Shown one piece after another: positions 50,625 to 59,483 of a stretch of 64,000 nt of DNA (positions are counted from its first letter, which is position 1; every line of letters starts with the position of its first letter). Position numbers and translations under genes: made by a program. Source of the DNA: Actinospineispora spinosispora DSM 44797. GTDB taxonomy: Bacteria; Actinomycetota; Actinomycetes; Mycobacteriales; Pseudonocardiaceae. The stretch spans positions 248,001-312,000 of the forward strand of contig NZ_KE386835.1 of the NCBI RefSeq assembly GCF_000429025.1, in the 5' to 3' direction. The notes under the pieces were generated by a model, which was not told the DNA's origin, ran no database searches, and worked only from the letters and a program-made list of their open reading frames with translations.

Positions 50625-52040
50625 ATGACTGAGTCGGCGGCGGAGAGCTCGGTGGACGGGGTCGAGCGGTTCGGGTACCGGCAGGAGCTCAAACGCTCGC
50701 TGCGATTCGGTGACCTGCTCGTCTACGGCCTGATCTTCATGGTGCCGATCGCGCCGTTCGGCATCTTCGGCAGTGTCTTCGCCGGGTCCGGCGGCATGGT
50801 CGCGCTGGCCTACCTGGTGGGCATGGTGGCGATGATGTTCACCGCCAACTCCTACGCCCAGATGTCGCGCGCCTTCCCGATGGCCGGTTCGGTGTACACC
50901 TACGCGGGCCGGGGTATCGCGGCGCCGGTCGGGTTCCTGGCCGGCTGGGTGATCATCCTGGACTACGTCCTGGTGCCCGCGCTGCTCTACCTGGTGGCGG
51001 GCGTGGCGATGAACCTGCTGGTCCCGGCAGTGCCGGTGTGGGTGTGGCTGGTCCTGTTCATCGTGCTCAACACGGTCGTCAACTACCTGGGCATCGAGAT
51101 GACCGCGCGGGTCAACAAGGTCATGCTCGTCGGTGAGCTGATCGTGCTGGCGATCTTCCTCGTGGTCGGGATCGTTGCGCTGGCCCAGGGCAGGGGCCGA
51201 GGGTTCGACTGGACGCCGCTGTTCAACGCGGGCACCTTCTCCTGGCCGGTCGTGTTCGGCGCGGTGTCCATCGCGGTGCTGTCCTTCCTGGGGTTCGACG
51301 GCATCTCGATGCTGGCCGAGGAGAACCAGGGGTCGGTGCGGTCGCTCGGCAAGGCGATGATCGCGGCGCTGCTGCTGGCCGGGCTGCTGTTCATCGTCCA
51401 GACCTGGGTGGCGTCGCTGCTGGTCCCCGACCCGGCGGTCCTGCGCAAGGACGGCGACCCGGCGGGTACCGCGTTCTACGACGCCGCGCGTGTCGCGGGC
51501 GGCGGCTGGCTGGCTGGGCTCACCGCGTTGACCACCGCGATCGCCTGGGGTTTCGCCAACTCGCTCGTCGCGCAGGCGGCGACCTCGCGGCTGCTGTACG
51601 CGATGGCCAGGGACCGTCAGCTGCCCCGCTTCCTGGCCGTCGTGCACCCGACCCGGCGGGTGCCGGTCAACGCGACGCTGCTGGTCGCGGTCGTCTCGCT
51701 GGTGCTCGGCGCCTACCTGACCACCCGGGACGACGGCATCACGCTGATGAGCAGCCTGGTCAACTTCGGCGCGATGACCGCGTTCCTGGTCCTGCACGTC
51801 TCGGTCGTGGTGCACTTCGTCGTGCGACAGCGCAGCCGCGACTGGTTCCGCCACCTCGTCTGCCCGGTGCTGGGCTTCGCGATCCTGCTGTACGTGGTGA
51901 TCAACGCGAAGGTCGCGGCGCAGGTCCTTGGCTTCGCGTGGCTGGCCGTCGGGGTGGTCGTCCTGGTCGCGTTCACCGCCACCGGACGTACGCCGAGACT
52001 GTCCGGCGTCGGTGACGAGTCCTCAGGTGAGCCGTCGTAG
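50625..52040 (+). CDS. APC-family amino acid permease
   Basis: 471 aa, twelve helices. LKRSLRFGDLLVYGLIFMVP, FPMAGSVYTYAGRGIAAPVG and SFLGFDGISMLAEENQGSVR are the consensus APC blocks. It imports an amino acid or amine; the substrate is unknown. ATG 50625 after GAGGGAGAG. The 106-bp gap upstream is AT-rich for this genome (around 50549-50592) and should carry divergent promoters for it and the chelatase-like gene. Confidence 0.9.
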   Translation: MTESAAESSVDGVERFGYRQELKRSLRFGDLLVYGLIFMVPIAPFGIFGSVFAGSGGMVALAYLVGMVAMMFTANSYAQMSRAFPMAGSVYTYAGRGIAAPVGFLAGWVIILDYVLVPALLYLVAGVAMNLLVPAVPVWVWLVLFIVLNTVVNYLGIEMTARVNKVMLVGELIVLAIFLVVGIVALAQGRGRGFDWTPLFNAGTFSWPVVFGAVSIAVLSFLGFDGISMLAEENQGSVRSLGKAMIAALLLAGLLFIVQTWVASLLVPDPAVLRKDGDPAGTAFYDAARVAGGGWLAGLTALTTAIAWGFANSLVAQAATSRLLYAMARDRQLPRFLAVVHPTRRVPVNATLLVAVVSLVLGAYLTTRDDGITLMSSLVNFGAMTAFLVLHVSVVVHFVVRQRSRDWFRHLVCPVLGFAILLYVVINAKVAAQVLGFAWLAVGVVVLVAFTATGRTPRLSGVGDESSGEPS

Positions 52041-52049
52041 AGTCTCCCG

Positions 52050-52988
52050 GTGCAGCGCATCGTCGAGCCTCTTGAAGCCAAACAACGCGAGCTGTGGGGT
52101 CACCAGACCATCACCCTGCGGCACAACCTGCCCAGTCTGGACCTGTTCTCCGACGACTACCTCGCCAAGATGATCGAGACGGCCGCCCCGCGCAGCCTCG
52201 CCATCCACGCCGAGGGCGGCACCGACCCGTCGAACTGGCCGTCCGTCTCCCGGGGTAACGCCTCCGGCACCCAGGTGCTCGACGCCGTGCGGAACGGCAT
52301 GCTCTGGGTGAACCTGGTCGGCATCAGCGAGTGGGACTCGCGCTTCGCCGAGCTGGCGGACCAGATCTTCGCCGAGTTCGAGCAGCAGGTTCCCGGCCTG
52401 AACATCGTCAAGCGCAAGGTCGGCGTGCTGATCTCCTCGCCGAAGGCGACGGTGCACTACCACGTCGACATCCCCGGCCAGGCGATCTGGCAGGTGCGCG
52501 GGCGCAAGCGTTTCATCATCTACCCCAGCACCGAGCCGTTCCTGAAGCAGACCGAGCTGGAGGACGCGGTCCGCTCGGCGACCTACGGTGTCGCGTCCTA
52601 CCAGCCCTGGTTCGACGAGCACGGCACGCCGCACGACCTGGAGCCCGGGCAGGCGCTGCACTGGCAGCTCAACGGTCCGCATCGGATCGAGAATTTCAAC
52701 GAGCTGTCGGTGTCGCTGACCACCGAGCACTGGACGCCGGACATCCGTCGCACCTACGCGATGAACTACGGCAACGGCCTGCTCCGTCAGTACGGCTGGA
52801 CGCCGCGCTCGACCGCGACGAGCGGCGCCGCGTTCTGGGCCAAGGTCGGGCTGACCGCCGCCTACCGCAAGAGCGGGCTGCAGAACAAGAACGGCTACCA
52901 GCGGATCGCCAAGTTCACGGTCGACCCGAACAGCCAGAGCGGCGCGCGTCCGCTCCCGGAGAGCGAGTGGGCGCCGCCCGGTAGCTGA
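52050..52988 (+). CDS. JmjC/cupin-like Fe(II)/2-oxoglutarate-dependent oxygenase
   Basis: 312 aa. The facial triad is visible: His and Asp in ATVHYHVDIPGQAIWQVRG and the distal His in LNGPHRIENFNEL, with RGRKRFIIYPS between, as in bacterial JmjC-type hydroxylases. The substrate, protein or small molecule, is unknown. GTG 52050 begins 9 nt after the APC permease stop, so the two are probably co-transcribed. Confidence 0.75.
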   Translation: MQRIVEPLEAKQRELWGHQTITLRHNLPSLDLFSDDYLAKMIETAAPRSLAIHAEGGTDPSNWPSVSRGNASGTQVLDAVRNGMLWVNLVGISEWDSRFAELADQIFAEFEQQVPGLNIVKRKVGVLISSPKATVHYHVDIPGQAIWQVRGRKRFIIYPSTEPFLKQTELEDAVRSATYGVASYQPWFDEHGTPHDLEPGQALHWQLNGPHRIENFNELSVSLTTEHWTPDIRRTYAMNYGNGLLRQYGWTPRSTATSGAAFWAKVGLTAAYRKSGLQNKNGYQRIAKFTVDPNSQSGARPLPESEWAPPGS

Positions 52989-52996
52989 GCCAGGCT

Positions 52997-53031
52997 TCGG
53001 TCGCGGGTCTCGTCGGGGGACCCGCGACCGA
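52997..53031. terminator. Bidirectional hairpin terminator
   Basis: TCGGTCGCGGGTC pairs perfectly with GACCCGCGACCGA around a 9-nt loop, between convergent genes. Confidence 0.8.
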
Positions 53032-53037
53032 GTTTCA

Positions 53038-53778
53038 CTAGAAGTTCAGCTGCTGGTGCATCAGTGAGACCTGCGCGCGGCTCTCCAGCTCCAGCGCGGT
53101 GAGCAGCGACGGTGCGTCGACGTTGGCCCGCAGCGACCGCTTCGTCAGTGCCACGGCGAGCGGTGCGTGCTCGGCTATCCGTCCGGCCAGCTCGTCGGCC
53201 TCGTCGAGCAGTACCTCGTCGGCGACCGTCCGGTTGGCGATGCCGATACGCACGGCTTCCTCCGCGTACACCGGACGCCCGGTGTACAGCAGCTCCGCCG
53301 CGAGACCGGTCCCCACCATCCGGGGCAGGAACCAGGACGTGCCGAGGTCCGCGCCGGACAGGCCGCGCCGGATGAAGATCGCCTGGAAGCGCGCCGACGC
53401 ACCGGCGAGCCGGATGTCCGCGGCCAGCGACAGGCTGAACCCACCGCCGACCGCTGCCCCGTGCACGGCCGCGATGACCGGCTTCGGCAGCGAATAGATC
53501 GCGTGCAGTGCGCGCCACGCCGAGTCCTGCAGGTCGAGCAGCTGGGCGGTGCTGGTCGCCGCGAAGTCCTTCGCCGCCTCGACGTCGTACCCGGCGCAGA
53601 AACCCGCGCCGGCGCCGCACAGCACCACGGCACGGATCGAGTCGTCGAGCCGGATGCGCTCGGCGGCTTCGGCCAGCTCGACGAACATCTCCGCCGTCAT
53701 GGCGTTGAGCCGGTCGGGGCGGTGCAGCGTCAGCCGCACCACCCCGGGCCTGCTGTCGTCCAGTCGGAGTGTGTTCAC
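53038..53778 (-). CDS. Enoyl-CoA hydratase/isomerase family protein
   Basis: 246 aa crotonase-fold protein. LNAMTAEMFVELAEAAERIR, the oxyanion-hole segments GAGFCAGYDVEAAKDF and AVHGAAVGGGFSLSLAADIR are present. The usual first catalytic Glu position in the RRGLSGADLGTSWFLPRMVG loop is not obvious, so the exact reaction is uncertain. GTG 53778 follows the stop of the dehydrogenase with no gap: the two are co-translated. Confidence 0.87.
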   Translation of the reverse strand: MNTLRLDDSRPGVVRLTLHRPDRLNAMTAEMFVELAEAAERIRLDDSIRAVVLCGAGAGFCAGYDVEAAKDFAATSTAQLLDLQDSAWRALHAIYSLPKPVIAAVHGAAVGGGFSLSLAADIRLAGASARFQAIFIRRGLSGADLGTSWFLPRMVGTGLAAELLYTGRPVYAEEAVRIGIANRTVADEVLLDEADELAGRIAEHAPLAVALTKRSLRANVDAPSLLTALELESRAQVSLMHQQLNF

Positions 53779-54882
53779 TCAGTCGTTGACCAGCACGATC
53801 TTGACGGCCGCACCCTTGTGCTGCGCCTCGATCGCCTCGTTGATCTGGCTGAACGGGTACTTGGTGATCATCTTGTCGAACGGGAACCGGCCCGCCTTGT
53901 GCAGCTCGGCCAGACGCGGGATGAACTCGTCCGGCACCGCGTCGCCCTCGATGATGCCGTAGAGCTTGACCCCGATCGTCATCGCCATGATCAGGTTGAG
54001 GTTGATCGCCGCTGTGGGGTCGGTGGGCACGCCCACCAGCCCGAGCGAGGCGTGCGGGGCCATCGCACCGAGCGAGGACTCGATGACCGCCGGGATGCCG
54101 GTGGTGTCGAAGACGTACTGCACGCCGGTCGGCACGATCGCGCGGACCTGCTCCGCGAGGTCACCGGCGGCCGGGTCGAGCGCGTGCGTCGCGCCCAGCT
54201 CCAGGGCCAGCTCGCGCCTGCTCTGGTGCGGTTCGAGCACGATGATCGTCTCGCAGCCCTGGACGACACCGCCCATCACGCCGGACAGACCGACCGAGCC
54301 GCCGCCCAGCACCAGCAGCGAGGAACCCTCGTGGGCCGCCATCGAGTTCATCACCGCGCCGGCGCCGGTCTGGATACCGCAGCCCAGCGGCCCGACGAGG
54401 TCCAGGGGGGCGTCGTCGGCGAGCTTGACGACGTTCTGCTCGTTGGCGAGCGAGTGCGAGGCGAACGAGGACTGGCCGAAGAACACCGAGTTGACCGGCC
54501 CGGTCGCCGAGTTGATCGGCGCGCTGCCGTCCAGCCGTGTGCCCATGTAGTTCAACGGCAGGAACTGGTAGCAGTAGGCCCGCTCGCCGCGCTGACAGTT
54601 CGGGCACTGGCCGCAGCTGTTGAACGTCAGCGCGACCTTGTCGCCCGCCTTCACCTTGGTCACGCCTTCGCCGACCTCGACGACGGTGCCGGCACCCTCG
54701 TGGCCGAGCACGGCCGGCATCGCGATCGGGACGATGCCCTCACGCGCCGCGAGGTCGGTGTGGCACAGCCCGACCGAGGCGATCTTCACCAGGACCTCGC
54801 CCGCCTTGGGCCCGTCCAGGGTCAGCGTCTCCAGGGTGAAGTCGGCATGCGGCTTGTGCGCGACGGCGGCGGTGATCTCCAC
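53779..54882 (-). CDS. Zinc-dependent NAD(P) alcohol dehydrogenase (benzyl-alcohol DH/class III-like)
   Basis: 367 aa. Catalytic zinc ligands in SVGLCHTDLAAREG and LGHEGAGTVVEVGEG; structural zinc Cys set in FNSCGQCPNCQRGERAYC. The cofactor domain has LLVLGGGSVGLSGVMGG. Subgroup features such as VFFGQSSFASHSLANEQNVV match aryl- or allyl-alcohol dehydrogenases. GTG 54882 is chosen for AAAGGA about 6 nt upstream; a longer frame to 54930 has no support. Flanked by two crotonase genes, so it probably serves one catabolic route. Confidence 0.9.
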   Translation of the reverse strand: MEITAAVAHKPHADFTLETLTLDGPKAGEVLVKIASVGLCHTDLAAREGIVPIAMPAVLGHEGAGTVVEVGEGVTKVKAGDKVALTFNSCGQCPNCQRGERAYCYQFLPLNYMGTRLDGSAPINSATGPVNSVFFGQSSFASHSLANEQNVVKLADDAPLDLVGPLGCGIQTGAGAVMNSMAAHEGSSLLVLGGGSVGLSGVMGGVVQGCETIIVLEPHQSRRELALELGATHALDPAAGDLAEQVRAIVPTGVQYVFDTTGIPAVIESSLGAMAPHASLGLVGVPTDPTAAINLNLIMAMTIGVKLYGIIEGDAVPDEFIPRLAELHKAGRFPFDKMITKYPFSQINEAIEAQHKGAAVKIVLVND

Positions 54883-55021
54883 GGCGTTCCTTTTCTTCGA
54901 TGAAATGAGGGCCAAGTCTCCGCTAGGCATGCGACCCGCGCATCGCCCTGGCGGGGTGCAAATCTGCCCCCATCGGGGCGTGCGGGCAGGTATCGACCAG
55001 CCTATTCTCCGGAATGGACAA

Positions 55022-55834
55022 TCAGTCGACGTAGTTCCCCGGCCGCTTCTCGGTGAACGCCTTGACCGACTCCTCGAGGTCGACCGACAGCAGCATCCCG
55101 GCGTTCCAGGTGGCGATCTGGTCGAGACCGTCGGCGATCGTGTGGTCCCTGGCGTAGGTGATGGCCTGCTTGGTCCCCCGCATGGCCAGCGGCGACTTGG
55201 CGGCCAGCTCGCGTGCCAGGTCGAGCACGCCCTTCGTCATCTCGTCGGCCGTGGCGAAGCAGCGGTTGACCAGCCTCAGCTCGGCGGCTTCCCGGCCGGA
55301 CACGGGGCGGCACGTGTAGGCCAGCTCCCTGGCGACACCCTCCCCCACGATGCGGGGTAGTCGCTGCAGCACGCCGACGTCCGCCGCGAGGCCCATGTCG
55401 ACCTCCTTCAGCACGAACTGCGCGTCCTCGGAGGCGAAGCGCAGGTCGCAGGCGACGGCCAGGTCGAGCCCGGCACCCACGCAGGCTCCGTGGATCGCCG
55501 CCAGCACCGGGACCCGGCACCGTTCGAACGAGCTGAGGACGTCCTGCAGGTCGAGGATCGTCCGGCGAATGGCTTCGGACGCCCTGCCCCGGTCACTGGG
55601 CCCGTCGCCGAACTCGCCGAGCATCGCCAGGTCGATGCCGGAGCAGAAGTGTTTACCGTTGCCGCTCAGCACGACCACCCGGACCTGCGGGTCGGCGTCC
55701 AGGGCGTTCGCCGCCTCGCGCAGCTCGTGCCACATCGGGCGGTTCAGCGAGTTGGCCCGCTCCGGGCGGTTCATCCGCAGCTCGGCGACGCCGCCATCCA
55801 CGGTCAGGGTCAGCGTGCTGAATTCGTTCGTCAC
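55022..55834 (-). CDS. Enoyl-CoA hydratase/isomerase (dienoyl-CoA isomerase-like)
   Basis: 270 aa crotonase. NRPERANSLNRPMWHELREA, GNGKHFCSGIDLAMLGEF and AIHGACVGAGLDLAVACDLR are typical; KEVDMGLAADVGVLQRLPRI carries the acidic residues seen in delta3,5-delta2,4-dienoyl-CoA isomerases. That points to metabolism of unsaturated acyl-CoA, which is inference. GTG 55834. A 139-bp gap separates it from the dehydrogenase gene and may hold another promoter. Confidence 0.88.
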   Translation of the reverse strand: MTNEFSTLTLTVDGGVAELRMNRPERANSLNRPMWHELREAANALDADPQVRVVVLSGNGKHFCSGIDLAMLGEFGDGPSDRGRASEAIRRTILDLQDVLSSFERCRVPVLAAIHGACVGAGLDLAVACDLRFASEDAQFVLKEVDMGLAADVGVLQRLPRIVGEGVARELAYTCRPVSGREAAELRLVNRCFATADEMTKGVLDLARELAAKSPLAMRGTKQAITYARDHTIADGLDQIATWNAGMLLSVDLEESVKAFTEKRPGNYVD

Positions 55835-55874
55835 CCGCGATGGATAACACGGTCACGGCCCAGCGGCAACACGA

Positions 55875-56273
55875 CTACTCGGCGCCGGGTTCGTGGCGCC
55901 ACATGCGCGCGTACCGCTCGGCGTCCGCCTCCCGCTCGACCGCGCTCGCCTCCAGCTGGACCTCACGCGCAGTCCCCACCGGGTATCCGGCCTTCGCCGC
56001 GCGATGCTCGGTGATCTCGTGCATGTAGGCGCACGAGTAGAACAGCCCGAGCAGCAGGCCGGCGGTGACCGCGGCGAGCCGGATCGCGAGCGACCCGGGA
56101 ACCACCAGCAGCAGCACCACGATCACCGGCGCGACCTGCACCGTCGCGCGGATCAGGTGGCGCAGCGGCCAGGTGCGGCAGGTCAGGTCGTGCAGGACCC
56201 AGGTCCGGTTGCGCTCCGGCAGTGCACCGCCGTACGCGTACCACAGCCAACGGAACGGTCCAGGACGCTTCAC
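55875..56273 (-). CDS. DUF5313 membrane protein
   Basis: 132 aa. PFRWLWYAYGGALPERNRTW, VLHDLTCRTWPLRHLIRATV and two helices (APVIVVLLLVVPGSLAI, LAAVTAGLLLGLFYSCAYMH) match the DUF5313 family of mycobacteria and relatives, function unknown. The C-terminal EVQLEASAVEREADAERYARM is helical and charged. GTG 56273. Divergent from the OhrR-like gene. Confidence 0.82.
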   Translation of the reverse strand: MKRPGPFRWLWYAYGGALPERNRTWVLHDLTCRTWPLRHLIRATVQVAPVIVVLLLVVPGSLAIRLAAVTAGLLLGLFYSCAYMHEITEHRAAKAGYPVGTAREVQLEASAVEREADAERYARMWRHEPGAE

Positions 56274-56293
56274 CGAAGCTCACCTCACACGTA

Positions 56294-56330
56294 GGTACAC
56301 AAATGATTGGTACACCAACAGATGGTACAC
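56294..56330. promoter_or_regulatory. Three GGTACAC repeats with 15-bp period, candidate OhrR-like operator
   Basis: GGTACAC at 56294, 56309 and 56324; the middle one lies in TTGGTACACCAA, a near-perfect palindrome. They fill the gap between divergent promoters and end 8 nt before the regulator's GTG. Regular spacing suggests cooperative binding of the MarR-type protein. Confidence 0.55.
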
Positions 56331-56338
56331 TAACTGAC

Positions 56339-56782
56339 GTGAGTACCGAGACGAACGTGAACCTGCTCGCACTCGACCGGCAGGTGTGCTTCGCGCTGGC
56401 GGTCGCCTCGCGCACGGTGATCGCGCTCTATCGCCCGCTGCTGGAGCCGATGGGGCTGACGCACCCGCAGTACCTGGTCATGCTCGCGCTATGGGAGCAG
56501 GACCCGAGGTCCGGTCGCGAACTGGCGGGCCTGCTGCAGCTGGACCCGGGCACGCTGACGCCGCTGTTGAAGCGCCTGGAGGCCAGTGGCTTCATCACCC
56601 GTCGCCGGGACCCGGCCGACGAACGCTCACTGGCCGTCACCCTGACCCCCGAGGGCCGGGCGCTACGCGAGCAGGCCGAACGGATCCCACCCGCGATCAT
56701 CGCCCGCCTCGGCATGCCGATCAGCGAACTCGAAGCGATCCGCGACTCCCTGACCCAGGTCATCGCGGCCGCAACGAGCTAG
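56339..56782 (+). CDS. OhrR/MarR-family redox-sensing regulator
   Basis: 147 aa. LDRQVCFALAVASRTVIALY has the reactive Cys at about position 16, and MGLTHPQYLVMLALWEQDPR is the OhrR signature; the wing is SGFITRRRDPADERSLAVTL. OhrR proteins sense organic hydroperoxides through this Cys. No ohr gene is in the window, so the target may be itself, the divergent DUF5313 operon with its crotonase genes, or a distant ohr. GTG 56339. Confidence 0.87.
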   Translation: MSTETNVNLLALDRQVCFALAVASRTVIALYRPLLEPMGLTHPQYLVMLALWEQDPRSGRELAGLLQLDPGTLTPLLKRLEASGFITRRRDPADERSLAVTLTPEGRALREQAERIPPAIIARLGMPISELEAIRDSLTQVIAAATS

Positions 56783-56791
56783 TGCCCCGTC

Positions 56792-58423
56792 CTAGGCGGC
56801 GGACAGCGCCCGCTTGTGAATCTGGGTGACGGTCTTCTGCGCCGACAGGAACGCGCCGTGCTGCCAGGAGACCGTGTGGCTCAGCCAGTCCCCGGAGAAG
56901 TACACCCGGCCCGCCGCGTCGCTCAGCGGCGCGTAGATCGGCAGCTCGGGATCGTCGTCCTGGATTTTCTGCCAGGCACCCTCGATGTACGGGCTGCGTG
57001 ACCAGTCGATGGAGAACGAGCTGGCGAGCTCGGTGCGGTACTTCGGCCCGTGGATCTTGGCGCCTTGGGACACCGCGCGAGCCTCGCGCGCGGCCGCGGT
57101 GAGTTTGCTGTAGTTCGCGGCCCGGTCGTTGAGGTTGTAGTAGCCGACCAGCACTCCGCGCGGGGAGTGGTACCCGTGCGAGGGGTACCAGATGTGGTCG
57201 AGGTCCAGGTCGGTCTCGGTGATCCCGCCGTAGATCCGGTCGGTGATCTCCCACCAGCGGCTGCGGTACTCGAGGCCGATCTTTCCGGCGTTGACCTGCT
57301 TGTACGCGTTCAGTGCGCGCTGCACACCGGGTGCGAAGTTGTTCGGGACCTTGACCATGAGGTTCGGTGGCAGGGTCGCGATGCAGTAATCGGCCTCGAA
57401 CATCTTGTCCTGGCCGCCCTCACGGTAGGACACCTGGACGTGGTCCGCGCCGGTGCTGACCTTCGTGACGACGCACCCGAGCTTGATGCGGTCGGCGCCG
57501 ACCCGCTTGGCGAGTGCCTGCGGGATCTGGTCCATGCCGCCGACCGGCTGCATCATGACCATGGCGTCCTTGTACTCGTTCTCGAAGGACAGATCGAGCC
57601 CGACCTCGGAATGCAACACCTGCGACAGCGTCGGGACAGGACCGGACCGCACCGCGTGCGAGCCGGTGGCCCCCGGCCACTGGGTGTACCCGCGCCGATT
57701 GCTGCCGTCGTAGATCCAGCTCTTCTCCGGGTTGCCAGGGACCTTCTTGCCGATGTCGCCCCAGTCGCGCAGGAAGTCGAGCAGCTTCTCCTTGTCCTCC
57801 GGGTTGAGCTGCTTGTCGAGCGCGCCCTGGTCGGTGGCCTTGGCCAGCAGCTCGGACACGTAGCCGTAGACGTCGGCCTTCGCGGCGCGGCGGCGAACCG
57901 GGAAGCCCGGCTTCGCGCCGTTCTTCTCCCGGTAGATGTAGGCGTCGATGTTGGTGTTGTTGAACACCTCCAGCGGCACACCCAGCTCGCGGCAGTAGTC
58001 CATGGTGACCATCCACTGCGCGATCCGGCCCGGCCCCGCGTTGAGGTACTGGTCGGTGGAGAAGGCGGAGCGCTGCGACATGCCGCCGATCTCGGTGTGC
58101 GTCGTGCCGCCCCGGACGGTGAAGTTGCGGCCACCGAACCGGTTCTGGGCCTCCAGGATCGTGCAGTCGTACCCTGCCTTGCCCAGCTCGTACGCACAGG
58201 CGAGGCCGGCGACCCCACCACCGAGGATGACGACCTTGGCCGCGGACCTGCCACTCAGGTGAAAGTCCGCCGGACGCAGCTCTTCGAACCGCGGCCGCGC
58301 CGTATCAGTCGCCGCGAGGTCCAGTGCACCCATCGTGGCGAACATCGCTCCCGCACCGCCGGTGACCCCGACCGCACGCAGGAAACGTCGCCGGGTGACG
58401 CCCGATCCTTCGGACTCCGACAT
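56792..58423 (-). CDS. Tat-exported flavin amine oxidase
   Basis: 543 aa. A twin-arginine signal (TRRRFLRAVGVTGGAGAMFA) precedes an FAD-binding motif AKVVILGGGVAGLACAYELG and the GYDCTILEAQNRFGGRNFTV segment. The C-terminal YFSGDWLSHTVSWQHGAFLS is the FAD contact of monoamine and L-amino acid oxidases. It deaminates an amine or amino acid outside the cell with H2O2 production; the specificity is unknown. It converges on the OhrR-like gene with a 9-nt gap. Confidence 0.9.
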   Translation of the reverse strand: MSESEGSGVTRRRFLRAVGVTGGAGAMFATMGALDLAATDTARPRFEELRPADFHLSGRSAAKVVILGGGVAGLACAYELGKAGYDCTILEAQNRFGGRNFTVRGGTTHTEIGGMSQRSAFSTDQYLNAGPGRIAQWMVTMDYCRELGVPLEVFNNTNIDAYIYREKNGAKPGFPVRRRAAKADVYGYVSELLAKATDQGALDKQLNPEDKEKLLDFLRDWGDIGKKVPGNPEKSWIYDGSNRRGYTQWPGATGSHAVRSGPVPTLSQVLHSEVGLDLSFENEYKDAMVMMQPVGGMDQIPQALAKRVGADRIKLGCVVTKVSTGADHVQVSYREGGQDKMFEADYCIATLPPNLMVKVPNNFAPGVQRALNAYKQVNAGKIGLEYRSRWWEITDRIYGGITETDLDLDHIWYPSHGYHSPRGVLVGYYNLNDRAANYSKLTAAAREARAVSQGAKIHGPKYRTELASSFSIDWSRSPYIEGAWQKIQDDDPELPIYAPLSDAAGRVYFSGDWLSHTVSWQHGAFLSAQKTVTQIHKRALSAA

Positions 58424-58472
58424 GCAAAGACCCCCGCTAGAGTTGGCTTCTGCCTTACCAAGGAATCAACGG

Positions 58473-58997
58473 ATGACCATGAACGAGGAAACGATCCCGG
58501 ACCGAGGCGCATCGCACAGCGAGGGCCGCGATCGCGACCCCACGGGGCGCGCGCGCAACGCCCGCCCCAGGGATGCGTCGGGCCGTCCGCTGCCCCGCGG
58601 CGAGGCCGGCGTGGACCGAGTGCCGGAAGACCTGGTCCTACCTCCCGATGAAGCACTCGCGGAGGCCCAACGGCTCCTGGACGAAGGCTTGCCGTTCCAG
58701 GCCCACGAGATCTTGGAAGGCGCGTGGAAGGCCGCTGAGAAAGCTGAGCGTCAGCTGTGGCAGGGGCTCGCTCAGCTGGCCGTCGGCCTGACCCACTCCC
58801 AGCGCGGCAACGCAACCGGCGCCGTGTCTCTGCTGCTGCGGGGTACGGAACGAATCGAGCCGTTCGGCCCCGACGCACCGCACGGCATCGACGTGCCCGG
58901 CTTGGTCGCCCACGGGGCGGCGCTGGCGGCACGCATCGAGCGAGACGGGCTGGACCACCTGACCACAGCCGATCTGCAACCGAGACTTCGGAGCTGA
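58473..58997 (+). CDS. DUF309 protein
   Basis: 174 aa. The C-terminal two thirds hold the DUF309 motif LPFQAHEILEGAWKAAEKAE and RQLWQGLAQLAVGLTHSQRG, a helical bundle of unknown function. The first 60 residues are Arg/Asp-rich and probably disordered. ATG 58473 has AAGGA 8 nt upstream; ATG 58479 is an alternative. It is 2 nt from the next gene. Confidence 0.85.
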   Translation: MTMNEETIPDRGASHSEGRDRDPTGRARNARPRDASGRPLPRGEAGVDRVPEDLVLPPDEALAEAQRLLDEGLPFQAHEILEGAWKAAEKAERQLWQGLAQLAVGLTHSQRGNATGAVSLLLRGTERIEPFGPDAPHGIDVPGLVAHGAALAARIERDGLDHLTTADLQPRLRS

Positions 58998-58999
58998 CC

Positions 59000-59341
59000 A
59001 TGCCGTTGACCTGGCCTGATGTAGTAGCGATCGGACTCTCACTGCCGGAAGTCGAGGAATCGACGTCGTACCGGACGCCCGCGCTGAAGGTCAACGGCAA
59101 GTCGTTCGCCAGGCTCCGGGACGAGGCCGAGGGCGGGCTGGTGGTGATGTGCTCGCTGGAGGAGAAGGACGCGCTGCTTGCCTCCGGCGACTCCGCGTAC
59201 TACACGACCCCGCACTACGACGGCTACGGCGCGATCCTCATCGATCTGGCCGAGGCGGACCCTGACCAGCTGCGCGAGCTGCTCACCGAGGCATGGCGGC
59301 TCAAGGCGTCCGCGAAGCTACGCAAGGCCCACGACGAGTAG
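59000..59341 (+). CDS. MmcQ/YjbR-family protein
   Basis: 113 aa. MPLTWPDVVAIGLSLPEVEE, RTPALKVNGKSFARLRDEAE and YYTTPHYDGYGAILIDLAEA are the family's conserved blocks. The fold resembles a double-stranded DNA-binding domain but the function is unknown. ATG 59000 directly follows the DUF309 stop, so they form an operon. Confidence 0.85.
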   Translation: MPLTWPDVVAIGLSLPEVEESTSYRTPALKVNGKSFARLRDEAEGGLVVMCSLEEKDALLASGDSAYYTTPHYDGYGAILIDLAEADPDQLRELLTEAWRLKASAKLRKAHDE

Positions 59342-59444
59342 TCCCCGCGGCCGGACCGGTCCCATGCCTCCGACCTGATCGCACGGCCAGAACCATCGAC
59401 CGGCGGTTCCTCAGCTGACGAGCGTCCGGCGGGATGCGACCGGT

Positions 59445-59483
59445 CACCCTTCTGACCGGCATCGGCAGCAGGTCAGAAGGGTG
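59445..59483. terminator. Bidirectional hairpin terminator
   Basis: CACCCTTCTGACC pairs perfectly with GGTCAGAAGGGTG around 13 nt, between convergent genes. The right arm includes the TGA of the HNH gene. Confidence 0.78.
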
